Below are positions 49,101 through 59,565 of a stretch of 64,000 nt of DNA, piece after piece (position 1 is the stretch's first letter; every line of letters begins with the position of its first letter). Location of the stretch: positions 620,001 through 684,000 of the forward strand of contig NC_035796.1 in the NCBI RefSeq assembly GCF_001653235.2. The letters are read 5' to 3'. The notes under the pieces were generated by a model. It was not told where the DNA came from and made no database searches. It was given only the letters and a program-made list of their open reading frames with translations. The stretch comes from Pochonia chlamydosporia 170. Its lineage: Eukaryota > Ascomycota > Sordariomycetes > Hypocreales > Clavicipitaceae. Position numbers and translations under genes: made by a program.

Positions 49101-51392
49101 GCCAAAGGCGCTGGATAAATCTGCTTCGCAGGTGCACAGAACAGCTCTGGCATGTCGTCAACGCTTGCTCTGCGAACATGGCATCTTACATCACTTGGGA
49201 GAGCACCGTTCAGGCACTCGAGTATTACCTCCTGATCCACTGTGCAAGGAACACAATCAATCGCCTCGGATAACGCGGTATCCGGAGCAGGGCAGGTTGC
49301 TTCCCAATGCCTTCGCAAGTATGGCATCTCATCATTGATATCTGGCAAGCCGAGCCTTTGTCCCAGCTTGATTCGCAGCACCTTATTGTTCCTCTTTGGT
49401 AGGTCGTTCATGTATGTTATCAACACTGGCCACTTCACCTGCTGCAGTGAAGAGCGTAACGCAGCGTGAAGTCTCTTCAGGTCCACCCTAGTTTCACCTG
49501 GCGGTGTTACGAGTACCACTGCAACAACCTCCTGCAGCACGTCGTGGGATGCCGAGAATGCCAACACTTGGCTGACTTTGCCGCTAATAGGAGAAGTTGG
49601 CGACAGCGCTGCACACATGATGGCATTTTCAACTTCGAATGGCGAAATCAGCTCTCCTCCTCGATTGATAACCTCTTTGCTTCTGCCCGTGATGTATAGA
49701 TAGCCATCACTATCCAAGTAACCTAAATCTCCTGTATCAAACCACCCATCCGGGTTAAACGGGGATTTGTCATACGACCCGTCAGGTCGCAAATAACCAG
49801 GGAAGACAGGTTCACCTCGGACACAGATCCTGCCTATCGTACCTGATTCAACCTTGTGTTCCGACCAGTCCAGCACGGTAAGCTCTGGGCCGGTACTGAT
49901 ACCAGAGGTTCCTTCTCGGTCAAGTTTGTAATCAAGAGGTGGCGTTGAAATAGGCATACATCTGAGAACAGTCGGTTAGCAATTGCGGTTTTTGTCTTCT
50001 TTTTCTTTATGCCTGGTAAGGAAGGGGAGACGAGACGAAATGAAATGCTTGGGAACGTACTCTGTCATTCCGTAGCTTGGCAGAACGATGCAGTTGAAGG
50101 TATCCCGAAGTTGGCAAGCTAGTGATGGCAAAAGACCTCCTGCAGCATTACAGGCGAGTCTGATTTTGCTCCTCTCAAGTGAGGCAGGCCGTTCAAGGGC
50201 CTGTCCTAGGATCACGGAGTGCATCGAAGGAGAAGCGTAGTACCAAGTCGGCTGCAGGGAATCAACAACATCCCAGAATAAATTGGGGTCAAATGCCGCG
50301 CAGCAAACAGTAGAACCTTGGGAAAACATTGGAGCAAAGATGTTTCTGACCAATCCGCCGCTGGGAAAGATTGTTAGTCGAGATGCCTGGACAGTTGGTA
50401 TTCGGTTGGACAAGCAAGACTTACACATGATATAACGGCATCATATTCAAGCACGTATCCGATTCCTTTAAGCCCCACGAATCCATTACAAAACCCACGC
50501 CAGCAATGATTGAATGCAAAGTTAGTGGGACGACCTTTTTCGTTCCTGACGTGCCACTAGTAAAAAGAATCAAGCCAATATCGTCGGCTTGGTTGGGGGA
50601 GGGCCTTGGGGGCCTGGACTCTAGCGCTTGTCCAGTGGTATTAAGTAGGCGAATGTCGTCTCGGCCATTCCAATCTACAATATAAACTTGTATTTTTTCG
50701 TTTTGAACCCACTCGTCCTTGAGCTGTAACTTTTCGTAATCCTGTGAGTTGGTCAAGATCACTCTGGCTCCTGACTGTAGAACATCGGCGCAAAACTGGT
50801 CCGGGCCGGCTGCCGGATTGATTGGGGCAGCAGTGTAGTAGGTGGTGACGGCGATGCACATCGCCGCAAGAAGTGGTCCATTTGGCAAAGCAATGGCAAC
50901 CACTGGTTTTCTTCCTGCAGGTTCCAAAGCAAGTGGAAAGTTTGTAACAAAATTGTGCAGCCCTCTGTGGGTGATAAATTGGTCTGGACTGGTTGTTCGT
51001 AGCGCTGGACGGGAGTCACGGCATATGAAGTCGGAGAATGAGTCGTATGAGCTCTTGATTACGCGGGATGTTGCGTGCATAAGCGTTGCAACCTCGCTCT
51101 CAGGGTTGCACTTGAGCGCCTCGGGTAACAACTTCGATAGTCGCGCATAGCATCGTATAAGTGGTATCGTTGGCCACGCTCCAGGCAGCTGTGTCAAAAG
51201 AGCGTACAATAGATGCAATGAACGCTCGGCATCTGGGGCTGTACACGGAATCGCGGACAAAATGTCCATCTTGTCCCATTTGTGACTTTGCAGTCTTCGA
51301 AAAGGTTCGCTCCTTGAGACCTCGGATCGTGGAACATTGTAGATTTGCTTTAAGAGGGATGACAATCCCTCCAAAGGCGCTTGCTGGTCCAT
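46160..51392 (-). CDS. NRPS-like A-T protein with Pls-type membrane/hexapeptide C-terminus
   Basis: Single-module adenylating enzyme of 1689 residues; exons 51392-50425, 50360-50061 and 49961-46160, introns 64 and 99 bp. Adenylation domain about 150-630: 'LILFTSGTSGTKKVVPL' (A3), 'SYGMTECMPIS' (A5), 'GWFDTGDLGYLDSDGYLYIT' (A7), 'GRSKEVINRGGE' (A8), and 'PKRNNKVLRIKLG' with the likely catalytic Lys616. A second A10-like tail near 725-750 has Cys747 where lysine is expected. Carrier domain 'DADFFSLGGDSLRAG', phosphopantetheine Ser804. Then about six hydrophobic segments around three soluble blocks with hexapeptide-like repeats ('MYLGKIIVGERASVGISSIV', 'MRMLGSKVGKRVYWPGTGPS', 'LGARIGNDCALFANGRP'). 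No condensation, thioesterase or reductase domain. This order is that of Pls (epsilon-poly-L-lysine synthetase family). Substrate not determinable by eye. The ATG at 51392 is the first in frame; an upstream exon is possible. Confidence 0.88.
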
Positions 51393-51639
51393 CTCCGAAT
51401 ATGTGGTATAGTGTGAGGTTGTGGCCCGCTTGCGAATAACTTGGATATTGGTTCCTGGCGACAAGGAAGATGCGAAGATGTCCTGCACTTATATCTGGAT
51501 GTGAATGACTTCACTTATCCAAAGGGACCTCGACGTATCATATAACCACGGCTATGACCAAAGAGATGCCATCATCTATCTCTGAACTTTTGGCGAGCGC
51601 ACGGTAGATCACGGATCGACACGATGGGACTTGAGTGGC

Positions 51640-51927
51640 CTAACACAAGGCATACCAGTCATGAGGTGAGAAATCTTGCTCCCACAGCCTGCGCTGCTTC
51701 TCGTCGCCATACGGAAGAATGGGACGTGAAACGTCCCAGTCGATCTTCAAGGCTCGGGTCCAATCGCTGTGTGGAGTCCAATAGGAGTGTCGATCGCGAT
51801 CTCCTTTCTTCTCTGTGATGGGCATCATAGATGCTTTCCATGGGGCAATCTGAGCGGAATTGTGTGTGACGATTTTGGATGATATAGTGCCATTGCTCAG
51901 TAATGGTACCCAAGACATGTCTAACAT
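51640..51927 (-). CDS. Doubtful small open frame, function unknown
   Basis: From ATG at 51927 the frame encodes 95 residues; the second half is strongly protein-like, with charged and aromatic residues (KGDRDRHSYWTPHSDWTRAL, then DEKQRRLWEQDFSPHDWYAL) before the stop at 51640. A 60-bp GT-AG segment (51850-51909) could be an in-frame intron, shortening it to 75 residues. I do not recognise it. It might be a real small gene, the last exon of a longer one reaching toward 52,200, or a gene fragment. Confidence 0.3.
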   Translation of the reverse strand: MLDMSWVPLLSNGTISSKIVTHNSAQIAPWKASMMPITEKKGDRDRHSYWTPHSDWTRALKIDWDVSRPILPYGDEKQRRLWEQDFSPHDWYALC

Positions 51928-53301
51928 CAAGCTCACGATCGACCTGCTACTATCTACCTTCTGCCGAACTGCATAAGCAATGGCACTGTATTCCTCTCAG
52001 CCTCATACCGGCCCGCTGATCTTTCTCCCTGAGACTTGGTTGACAGCTTGCCGGAGAGATAAGACGGACCAAAGGATAGCAATGTGAAATTTGTCGTACA
52101 AAGATGGCAGTCCCCGGTATGTTTTTTTTTTGCAGCGTATCATGTTGCCACAAGAAAGATGCGGTAGCAATATATTTGGCTGAGAAGCGTGCCATGGTCA
52201 AGTTCTGGGGTTTGCTCGGATTCCTTTTGGTGCACAGAAGCTTAGGCGAGAGGTCGAAGTTGTCAACTCATAAGGCTGGCCTCTGAGAGTAGTGTTCAAG
52301 CCACATTGCAGGGGGGAATCTTCGATGGAACGTAGAAGCTCGGGAACGCAGCCCCACAGATGAAGGGCCAAATGTGGGGAGCTCTGTTGCGGATCAAGGA
52401 TTGGGCAGGAATGTAGACGCGTTCCGCTAAGCTCATGTGGAAGGAAAAATTGAAGGGCATCACACAACTTGATGCGCTTGAACCCGTTGGAGAGCAGTAG
52501 GCGATGGACCTTTGACATCGACGCCAGCCGGCCACCTACGAAGTCTAGCGAAGATCCATGCCAATGGCTGACGCAGTGTCGCCAAATTTGATAGCTCTAA
52601 CCTCTTTGAATAGTGCTGACCTCGAAGTAAAAAAGCTGCGTGTCTCACAGTTGCCAAATTGACCTACTTCGCCACCTAGCTTTGACGGAGGAAGACAAGT
52701 CTTGCAAATGATTTTCGCATTAATCCTGGGTGCTATACGCGTCGCTCAAGCGCATAGAGACTAGACAAACTGTGCGACAACATGAGGTTTGCACGTCTTT
52801 TCCGTCTCTCCGACCATAGGATGCGAGTCAACAATCCTGGTTAAACACCTAACTTGCGACATCTCATAACATTTTCGCTAGAACAAAGCCAGGTTTCGAT
52901 AGATGGTGGCCTTTAAGGCACGTCATTAGCGGTATTGTAAATTCTTCTGTGTTAGCGAGAAGGACTGGAATGCAGAGTTGTGAGCCGCTTGGGTGAGTAC
53001 ATCTTTCGTAAGCTTGCCAAGTGACAAACGGCCATGCTGGCGCACCGTCTGCACTATCCCTGCAACACCATTGAAGTCTCTCAATCTATCATGAATGTAC
53101 TATCCAGCAGAATATGGCGATAGATGTAACAGGAATTGACTTGATAGCTCTTCGCCTAGGGGGAAAAAAATGGAGGCCGAGCGTGATGGCTAAGCACCAA
53201 CCCGCAAATTGAACGATCCTGGTTGAACTTTGACGCTACATAGATCCCTGCCTCATGATTGGATTGAGTTCTAATGTTGCAGCCGGGCCTGAGTGCCTCC
53301 T

Positions 53302-53324
53302 AAGGTAGGTACCTAGGTAGGTAC
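53302..53324. repeat. CCTAGG/GGTACC palindrome block
   Basis: AAGGTAGGTACCTAGGTAGG-type near-perfect palindrome upstream of the RRM gene; one of the dispersed family. Confidence 0.8.
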
Positions 53325-53747
53325 TTCATGGCACCTTACTCCGTCAATACCGAACATGTGACTAGAAGCAAAGAACCAGCTAGCTTTCGCCCTCGCTCTG
53401 CTCTTCATTGGGGTGTAAATGATACGTAGCCGAGGAATTGGTTCTGTGTTCCCAAGATTTCGACACAACAGGGAATAAATTCGGACTGGCGAATAACATC
53501 GCGTGCGAGGTCAGTTCTGCGACCATCCAGCCACTGGATGCAGGCTGGACACAGATGCCAAAGCATCAAGTAATCCCTATTCGTGAACCGAGGTCTGTGT
53601 GCTTAACGGGTAAAAAGTGGGGAAATGGCATGTATTCGAACCACAGAACTCCACAACATGGAATCCAGGCAGGCCAACAAAATCACCAATTCTGACCTCC
53701 AACAACTCTTCGCCTTCCATCCAACATTTCCGGCCGAAGGGACCACC

Positions 53748-54585
53748 ATGGCCATGGATCAACCAATATCCACGTGCGTGTCATTGCACTTCGACACGCA
53801 ATGTAGGGACAAAGGCTGACCATGAAATAGCGTTTATGTACACAACCTTGAAGAGAGGGTGAAGATTCAAGCGTTAACAGACGCTTTGAAGACCATCTTC
53901 TCCGAGTTTGGCGAAGTTGTCGATGTCGTTGCCAAGAAGAACCTCAAAGCCAAGGGCCAGGCTTTTATAGTGTTTGCCCATCCAGACAGTGCGAGAAGCG
54001 CAATCGAAGAGCTACATGGATTTCAACTATTCGATAAACCAATGAAGCTGTCCCTTGCCAAAACTCGAAGCGACAGGTCGATAGAGATGAATTGTTCACC
54101 CCAGGAGTTCGATGAACACAAGAGACATCGCTTAGCGGAGAAAGGTATGTTGGTAGGGACCCGCCTCTGTTTTCTTGGTTCTAATCTCGGCGGCAGAGAA
54201 ACGGATCGCGCAAGCAGCCGCGGAAGGGGAACGACAGGCCAAGAGAAATGCGGGTGCAATCACAGACAACAGACCCAACAAGCTTACCAGGCCCTCCGGC
54301 TTGAAATCGACCGGACCAGCAGCTTCTCAAGTGATCCCGGACGAATATCTTCCACCAAACAAGATCCTGTTCTTGCAAAATATACCAGAGGAATACGACA
54401 TCGACGCACTTGGCGCAATTTTTGGTAGATTCGAAGGATTCCGGGAAATTAGACTTGTGCCTGGACGCCGGGGTATTGCTTTTGTTGAATACGAAGCTGA
54501 GCAGGGGGCGATCAATGCGAAGGAGAATACATATGGGATGAAGCTAGGAGATACTATAATCAAGGTTACGTATCAAAGACAGTAG
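53748..54585 (+). CDS. MSL1: U1A/U2B''-type spliceosomal RRM protein
   Basis: Two-RRM snRNP protein that binds U1 or U2 snRNA stem-loops. Exons 53748-53773, 53831-54144 and 54197-54585 (introns 57 and 52 bp); product 242 residues. RRM1 (about 9-86) has RNP2 'VYVHNLEERV' and RNP1 'KAKGQAFIVF', with the 'LEERVKI' signature of U1A/U2B''. A basic linker 'EKRIAQAAAEGERQAKRNAG' follows. RRM2 (about 166-242) has 'KILFLQNIPEEYDIDAL' and RNP1 'RGIAFVEYEA'. The linker and the paired RRMs match the U1A/U2B'' family; filamentous fungi usually have one gene for both roles, so I give the U2B'' symbol only provisionally. The start ATG has a CACCATGG context; the first exon is just 26 bp. Confidence 0.9.
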
Positions 54586-54715
54586 GGCCTATTTGTAACT
54601 ACTACTTTAATCTATATTACATTGGTTTGTTGACTGTCCATAAGAAAGCAGGTGTACCGTCGGAAATTATACAAGTGCTGTCCAGGACATGACGAGCCGC
54701 AATACAATCGTCATA

Positions 54716-55815
54716 TCAAAATATTACGTCCTCTTCATCCTCACCAGCGAGGATATCAGCTGGACCAGTGTTGTCGTTGTCCACTATATTGTTTAGTCCT
54801 TGAACGGCAGATGCTTCACGCCTTGCTTTCATTTCAGCATCTGCCGCAGCTGTGTCACGCTGCTTTTTGTTCGCAACCTGGTAGAACGAGAGTTGTCAAT
54901 GGCAAAACAATACACGACGCCCATACGCCCTACATACCTTTTTCAATCTGTAGAATTCTTCTCGATCAAGCTCGTCAAGTTCAGAATTTATGTATTTGAT
55001 AGTGTTTTCTGTACGAGGAATGATGACGTGTTCAATTGCGTTCACTGCAGCTCACGTCAGTTCACGGGGTAGAAACATAGCATCCGTGCCACAAAATCTT
55101 ACCTCGCCTATTTACCACTTTAATGACTTCGTCCAGGATGACAAACGCAGTTTGAAGACTGGCAAGCTCAACCAGAGCTTCAACCGCTCGGGCGTAAGTC
55201 TCACGGCACCGTTGAACCTGTTGGCCACCTTTGCCCAGACCTGTGAGACCAAAGTCATTGTTTCCTTCGGTAATATAGCTTTCGAATGCAGGAAGAAGAA
55301 CGCCAGATACGTTGTCTTGCTTGGTCCGGATGCGAAAACGGGCAGATTTAGCCGATTCTTGAACTTGATATCCAATGTCACCTCCAACTGCGTACGTGAC
55401 TTCAGCCAAGGAAAAAGCCGCAATTTGCATCACACGTCCCATTTTACGTTTCGCTTCATCGATTCGTCTCGTTATCTCTGCAATAGCATGTGTCAGTTTG
55501 TTCAAGTCGGCAAGTGTCTCGGTGACTGATACCTCTGAAGCGCCTACAATATCAGAGTCAGTCGGATCGTAATACTCGTGACAAAATAAATTCCTAGCTC
55601 TATTCTGTATATGAATATATATCTTACTTTGTCAGAGCTTCGCTCTTCCTCTTCAACAGACTGTGTCCCGTCTCGGCGCCCTTGAGCTTTGCTTTCATGA
55701 TACCCAGCGACTGGCGAGTCGGGAAGACTGCCTCGCGATCCTAAAATGGCGTCAGCGGCGATCCCAGAAGCAGCAGCCTTTTGAATTTGTGGAATATTAC
55801 AGCAGCGCCGGACAT
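54716..55815 (-). CDS. VMA8: V-type proton ATPase subunit D (Vma8)
   Basis: Central-stalk subunit of the V1 sector, part of the rotor that couples ATP hydrolysis to proton pumping into vacuole and Golgi. Six exons: 55815-55801, 55740-55628, 55543-55533, 55477-55103, 55044-54938 and 54877-54716; product 260 residues. The first exon encodes only MSGAA and the third is an 11-bp micro-exon that completes 'LTKRFREITRRIDEAKRKMG'. Family sequence is nearly invariant: 'DREAVFPTRQSLGIMKAKLK', 'RVMQIAAFSLAEVTYAVGG', 'NNDFGLTGLGKGGQQVQRCR', 'ETYARAVEALVELASLQTAF' and 'NAIEHVIIPRTENTIKYINS'. The acidic tail ends EDEEDVIF. Five introns in 1.1 kb make it the most split gene for its size in the window. Tail-to-tail with the RRM gene, 130 bp apart. 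Confidence 0.97.
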
Positions 55816-56193
55816 GGTGAAGATGTGACTGGATGTGAACAATGGTTATGGAGGTGGGTAACAGATTGACAATGACGAAACAAGCATCCAGCTCAAGTAC
55901 GGAGTCAGTCCCTCAGGTTGTGAAAGTGGGTCAAGCTAGCCCACCAGGCTTTGTGTTCACAGTAAGAACATTAACCCGGGTAAACGCATAACCCTCTCCA
56001 CTTTCAAAATGCATTCATATACCGAATCGACGACTTTACGAAATAGCAGTCAGTGTCGTGATCCCTGCAGAACCTCTGTGGTTCAACTTGAACAACACAT
56101 ATTTTCGATCATGACGGTGTCTATAAGCCTCTAGCCACGAACCACCTGCCGGGCAATTCCAGAGATAAAGCCTCTCCAAGGCGTAACAAAGTG
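55816..56193. promoter_or_regulatory. Bidirectional promoter region VMA8 / SYF1
   Basis: 378 bp between two head-to-head genes; both promoters must fit here unless the SYF1 start lies elsewhere. A near match to the TACGGAGTA nonamer is present around 55898. Confidence 0.5.
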
Positions 56194-58761
56194 ATGGCCT
56201 CCTTAAGCGTGATTCGGTCAACAACAGGCTTCTCATCGGTGGTAGGTAAATCGCTTGCAGCTTCATAGCTTTACTTTTGCCGTCTCGATTTCGCTGACCG
56301 ATACCATACAGGTTAATGAGGACTTCATATACGAGCAAGACGTGCTACGCGATCCAGCTAGCGCCAAACCTTGGCTAGGATACATCAAATACAAGACTCG
56401 CCATGGGTCCCTGTCGCAGCAAAATTTCGTCATGGCGCGCGCCTGTGCACAATTACCGCGATCATACAAGCTCTGGAAGATGGTAAGCTCTAGCATGCAT
56501 CTAGAGAGTATTTCAACTAACCATCGTAGTATCTATCTTTCCGCGTTAGGCACGTCTCAAAGCTAAATCCAGCTGTCTTCGCTGCCGAATATGGCAAAGT
56601 CAACTCTTTGTTTGAAAAGGCCCTTATACTTCTGAATAAGATGCCTCGGATATGGGAGATGTATCTTCAATTTCTCATTAAACAGCCGGCAATCACTTTG
56701 GTGAGACGAAGCTTTGACCGTGCCTTAAGGGCGCTACCAATTACTCAGCATAATCGAATATGGACTCTATATATACCATTTGCGAATGCCGCGTCGGGTG
56801 ACACTGCCCTCAAAATCTGGCGACGATATATTCAGGCACATCCAGAAGAGGCCGAGAACTTTATCGAACTTCTTATCGAGTCAGGTGCCTACACCGAAGC
56901 GGCAGTAAGCTACATCAACCTCTTGAATAATGTTCGATTCGCTAGCAAGAATGGAAAGGGCCACTACGAGTTATGGACCGAGCTGGTAGATCTCCTTGTA
57001 GACCATGCTTCCGAAATTGAGGCAAACTACGAGTCGGGCGTGGATGTTGAGAGTATCATAAGAAGCGGAATAGCTCGCTTTCCTGATCAGAGAGGCAAAC
57101 TGTGGGTAGGTCTCGCGACGTACTGGATTCGAAGAGGCAATTTCGAACGCGCACGAGATGCCTTCGAGCAGGCTATTACAACTGTTATGACGGTCAGGGA
57201 TTTTGCTTTGATATTCGAGTCTTACACGGAATTCGAAGAGTCCATAATCAAGGCGCTGATGGAAAGTGCAACAGAGCGCCTTGATACAGGAGAAGGCGAC
57301 GACGATGCTGAGCTTGAATTGGATGTACGAATGATGCGGTTCGAGTATCTGATGGACCGGAGGCCGTTTTTAGTCAACGATGTGCTTCTTCGCCAAAATC
57401 CAAATCTTGTCTCAGAGTGGGAAAAGCGAGTGGCCCTATGGGGGGACAATAAACAGGAGGTTGTGCGCACGTATACCGATGCTATCGCATCCGTCCACCC
57501 GAAGCGAGCCGTAGGGTCATTCCACAAGCTCTGGGCGAATTATGCACGCTTTTATGAGCAGGGAGGGGATTTGAGAAATGCTCGCATCATCATGGAGAAG
57601 GCGGTCAAGGTTCCTTTTAAATCCGTCGCCGAACTAGCTGACATGTGGATTGAATGGGCAGAAATGGAACTGCGAAATGAGAAGTTTGATGAAGCGGTCC
57701 GGATCATGACGAAGGCCGTTCAAGCTCCGAAGCGGTCGACAGTCGACTACTTCGACGAAACACTCTCTGCGCATCAGAGGGTCCACAAGAGTTGGAAGCT
57801 CTGGAGTTTCTACGTGGATCTCGTGGAAAGTGTCTCGACCTTAAGCGAAGTCAAAAGAGTGTATGAACGCATTTTTGAACTTCGGATCGCGACACCACAG
57901 ACTGTTGTCAACTACGCCAATCTTTTGGAGGAGCATAAGTATTACGAAGAGTCATTCAAAATTTATGAGAGGGGTTTGGATCTATTCAGCTATCCTGTAG
58001 CATTCGAGCTATGGAACCTATATCTTACGAAGGCAGTAGATCGAAAAATTGGTATTGAGCGACTTCGAGATCTCTTCGAGCAAGCTGTCGAGGATTGTCC
58101 ACCGAAATTTGCAAAGACTATCTACTTGATGTACGGGAACTTGGAGGAAGAGCGTGGCCTAGCACGACATGCGATGCGGATATACGAGAGAGCAACGAGG
58201 GCCGTTGACGATGAAGATCGTGCTGATATGTTCAATTTCTACATTACTAAATCTGCTTCTAATTTTGGCCTGTCGTCTACGCGCCCTATATATGAAAGGG
58301 CCATATCAGCATTGCCAGATGCTGACGCAAAGGAGATGTGCCTTAAGTTTGCCGATATGGAGAAACGATTGGGTGAGATTGACAGAGCCCGGGCAATCTA
58401 CGGACACGCATCGCAGTTTTGTGATCCTCGAACAAACGCCGAGTTCTGGGCGAGGTGGGAACAGTTTGAGGTTCAGCACGGTAATGAAGATACATTCAAG
58501 GAAATGCTGCGCATCAAAAGGAGCGTTCAGGCGCAGTACAATACCGACGTCAATTTTATCGCATCGCAGGCGCTTGCTCGAAGTCAACATAGTTCAGACT
58601 CACATGACCATCCTGTCGGTGCCATGACGGAGCTCGACAGGCAATCCTCGGCGCTGCAGGGCTTTGTTGCAGCAAGCGAAGGCACCCTGTCAGGAAAGAC
58701 TAGCCAGCCAAGTCAACCAGTCAACCCAGACGTGATCGATATTGACGGCCTTGAGGATTGA
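56194..58761 (+). CDS. SYF1: Pre-mRNA splicing factor Syf1 (HAT-repeat protein)
   Basis: Scaffold of the Prp19/NineTeen complex in the active spliceosome, built of half-a-TPR (HAT) repeats. Exons 56194-56241, 56312-56482 and 56530-58761, introns 70 and 47 bp; product 816 residues. Splicing joins VNEDFIYEQDVLRDPASAKP, 'WLGYIKYKTRHG' and 'KMYLSFRVRHVSKLNP', all typical Syf1 start sequences. HAT repeats with W-x2-Y/W-x5-E pattern run to about residue 770 ('LWANYARFYEQGGDLRNARI', 'MWIEWAEMELRNEKFDEAV', 'FWARWEQFEVQHGNEDTFKE'). The end is polar (QPVNPDVIDIDGLED), as in fungal orthologs. The first exon (MASLSVIRSTTGFSS) splices in phase but is not conserved enough to be sure; other short first exons are possible. 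Confidence 0.93.
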
Positions 58762-59175
58762 GATCCGACGGAAAGCTAATAGACGTTCTGTCTGTGGTTC
58801 CGGTCGTGTCCCACGCCTGTGGTGTATTGTGTTTTGCTCTTCTTCTTTCAAATCACCATACAGCACGTTCCCAACAATTCTGAGTTTTTAGGTATGGTGT
58901 TACCATTCAAGAATTGCAGAATTACTAGTATCCACTACATCCTTCTTTGGCCATCTCTACTTTCCCGTCTCGGGCTTTTGTCCTTCCCTTTGTTCACTTT
59001 ATCCGTGATTCTCCCCCCTCTCCCTCTGCTCTTCCCGGTGTCCCTTTTCACTCTCACCAGGCATCAGCCAGGCTGTTCATGGTGAGTCACAAATCTTCAG
59101 AGGCCATGGACCCTTCTGACCGTTTTGCTTGTCTCATTTCTCTATCGTACTTATTTCATACGTTGTCCCTTCTGT
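58762..59175. other. 3' region between convergent genes
   Basis: T/C-rich sequence between the SYF1 stop and the end of the small leftward gene. No feature recognised. Confidence 0.6.
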
Positions 59176-59565
59176 TTACTTGCCGCGGTTCATTTCGGCG
59201 ATTTTCGCGTGGTATTTGTCAGCATAGTTCCGGTCAATATGACCGTCTCGAGAGTTCGGCGTTGCGTATATGGAACCTTTACGTTTTTGGAACCGGCTTG
59301 GTGGGACTTTCGAGGCATCTGTATGACCTTAGCGCTTCCGCCCTAGCTGGAGGCACGAGCAGGCTACGAGTCTTGTGGTTTCTATGTCATTGTAGTGCAA
59401 CAGTATAGGAACAGGGCATATATATTTTGGGTGGTACCGACCCCATTCATCGCTAAGTCTTCGATCCTGTTTAGCATCTCCCGTGATCGGTGACTCAGTC
59501 ATGACCACCTGGCCTTGATCTGCAGATTGTGACTGCGACTCTCGACGCTGTTGTTCCTGGTCCAT
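59176..59565 (-). CDS. Small conserved fungal protein (PPSRFQKRKGSIYATP type)
   Basis: Two exons, 59565-59442 and 59318-59176, with a 123-bp intron (donor GTCGGT, weak; acceptor CATACAG); product 88 residues. The first exon gives MDQEQQRRESQSQSADQGQV and ends RRLSDEW. The second gives DASKVPPSRFQKRKGSIYAT, PNSRDGHIDRNYADKYHAKI and ends AEMNRGK. I recognise the block 'SKxPPSxFQKRKGSIYATPxSRDGHxDR' from small, highly charged proteins of unknown function found widely in filamentous ascomycetes. No membrane segment or signal peptide. Because the conserved block lies in the second exon, neither piece stands out as an open frame on its own. An additional 5' non-coding exon is possible, since an acceptor-like AG lies just before the ATG. 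Confidence 0.75.

Larger units (their letters stand above)
51393..53747. other. Intergenic, mostly gene-free
   Basis: Upstream of the NRPS-like gene (leftward) and of the RRM gene (rightward). Apart from the doubtful frame at 51640-51927 I see no gene. A palindromic CCTAGG/GGTACC block lies at 53302-53324. Confidence 0.55.

Noticed and set aside
53620..53670. Possible tRNA T-loop (TTCGAA core) on the minus strand
   Set aside because: The flanking bases cannot form the five-pair T stem and no D or anticodon arm is present at the right distance.
58947..59408. 153-codon plus-strand open frame downstream of SYF1
   Set aside because: It is the antisense of the small leftward gene's second exon plus a T/C-rich 3' region; no protein-like features.
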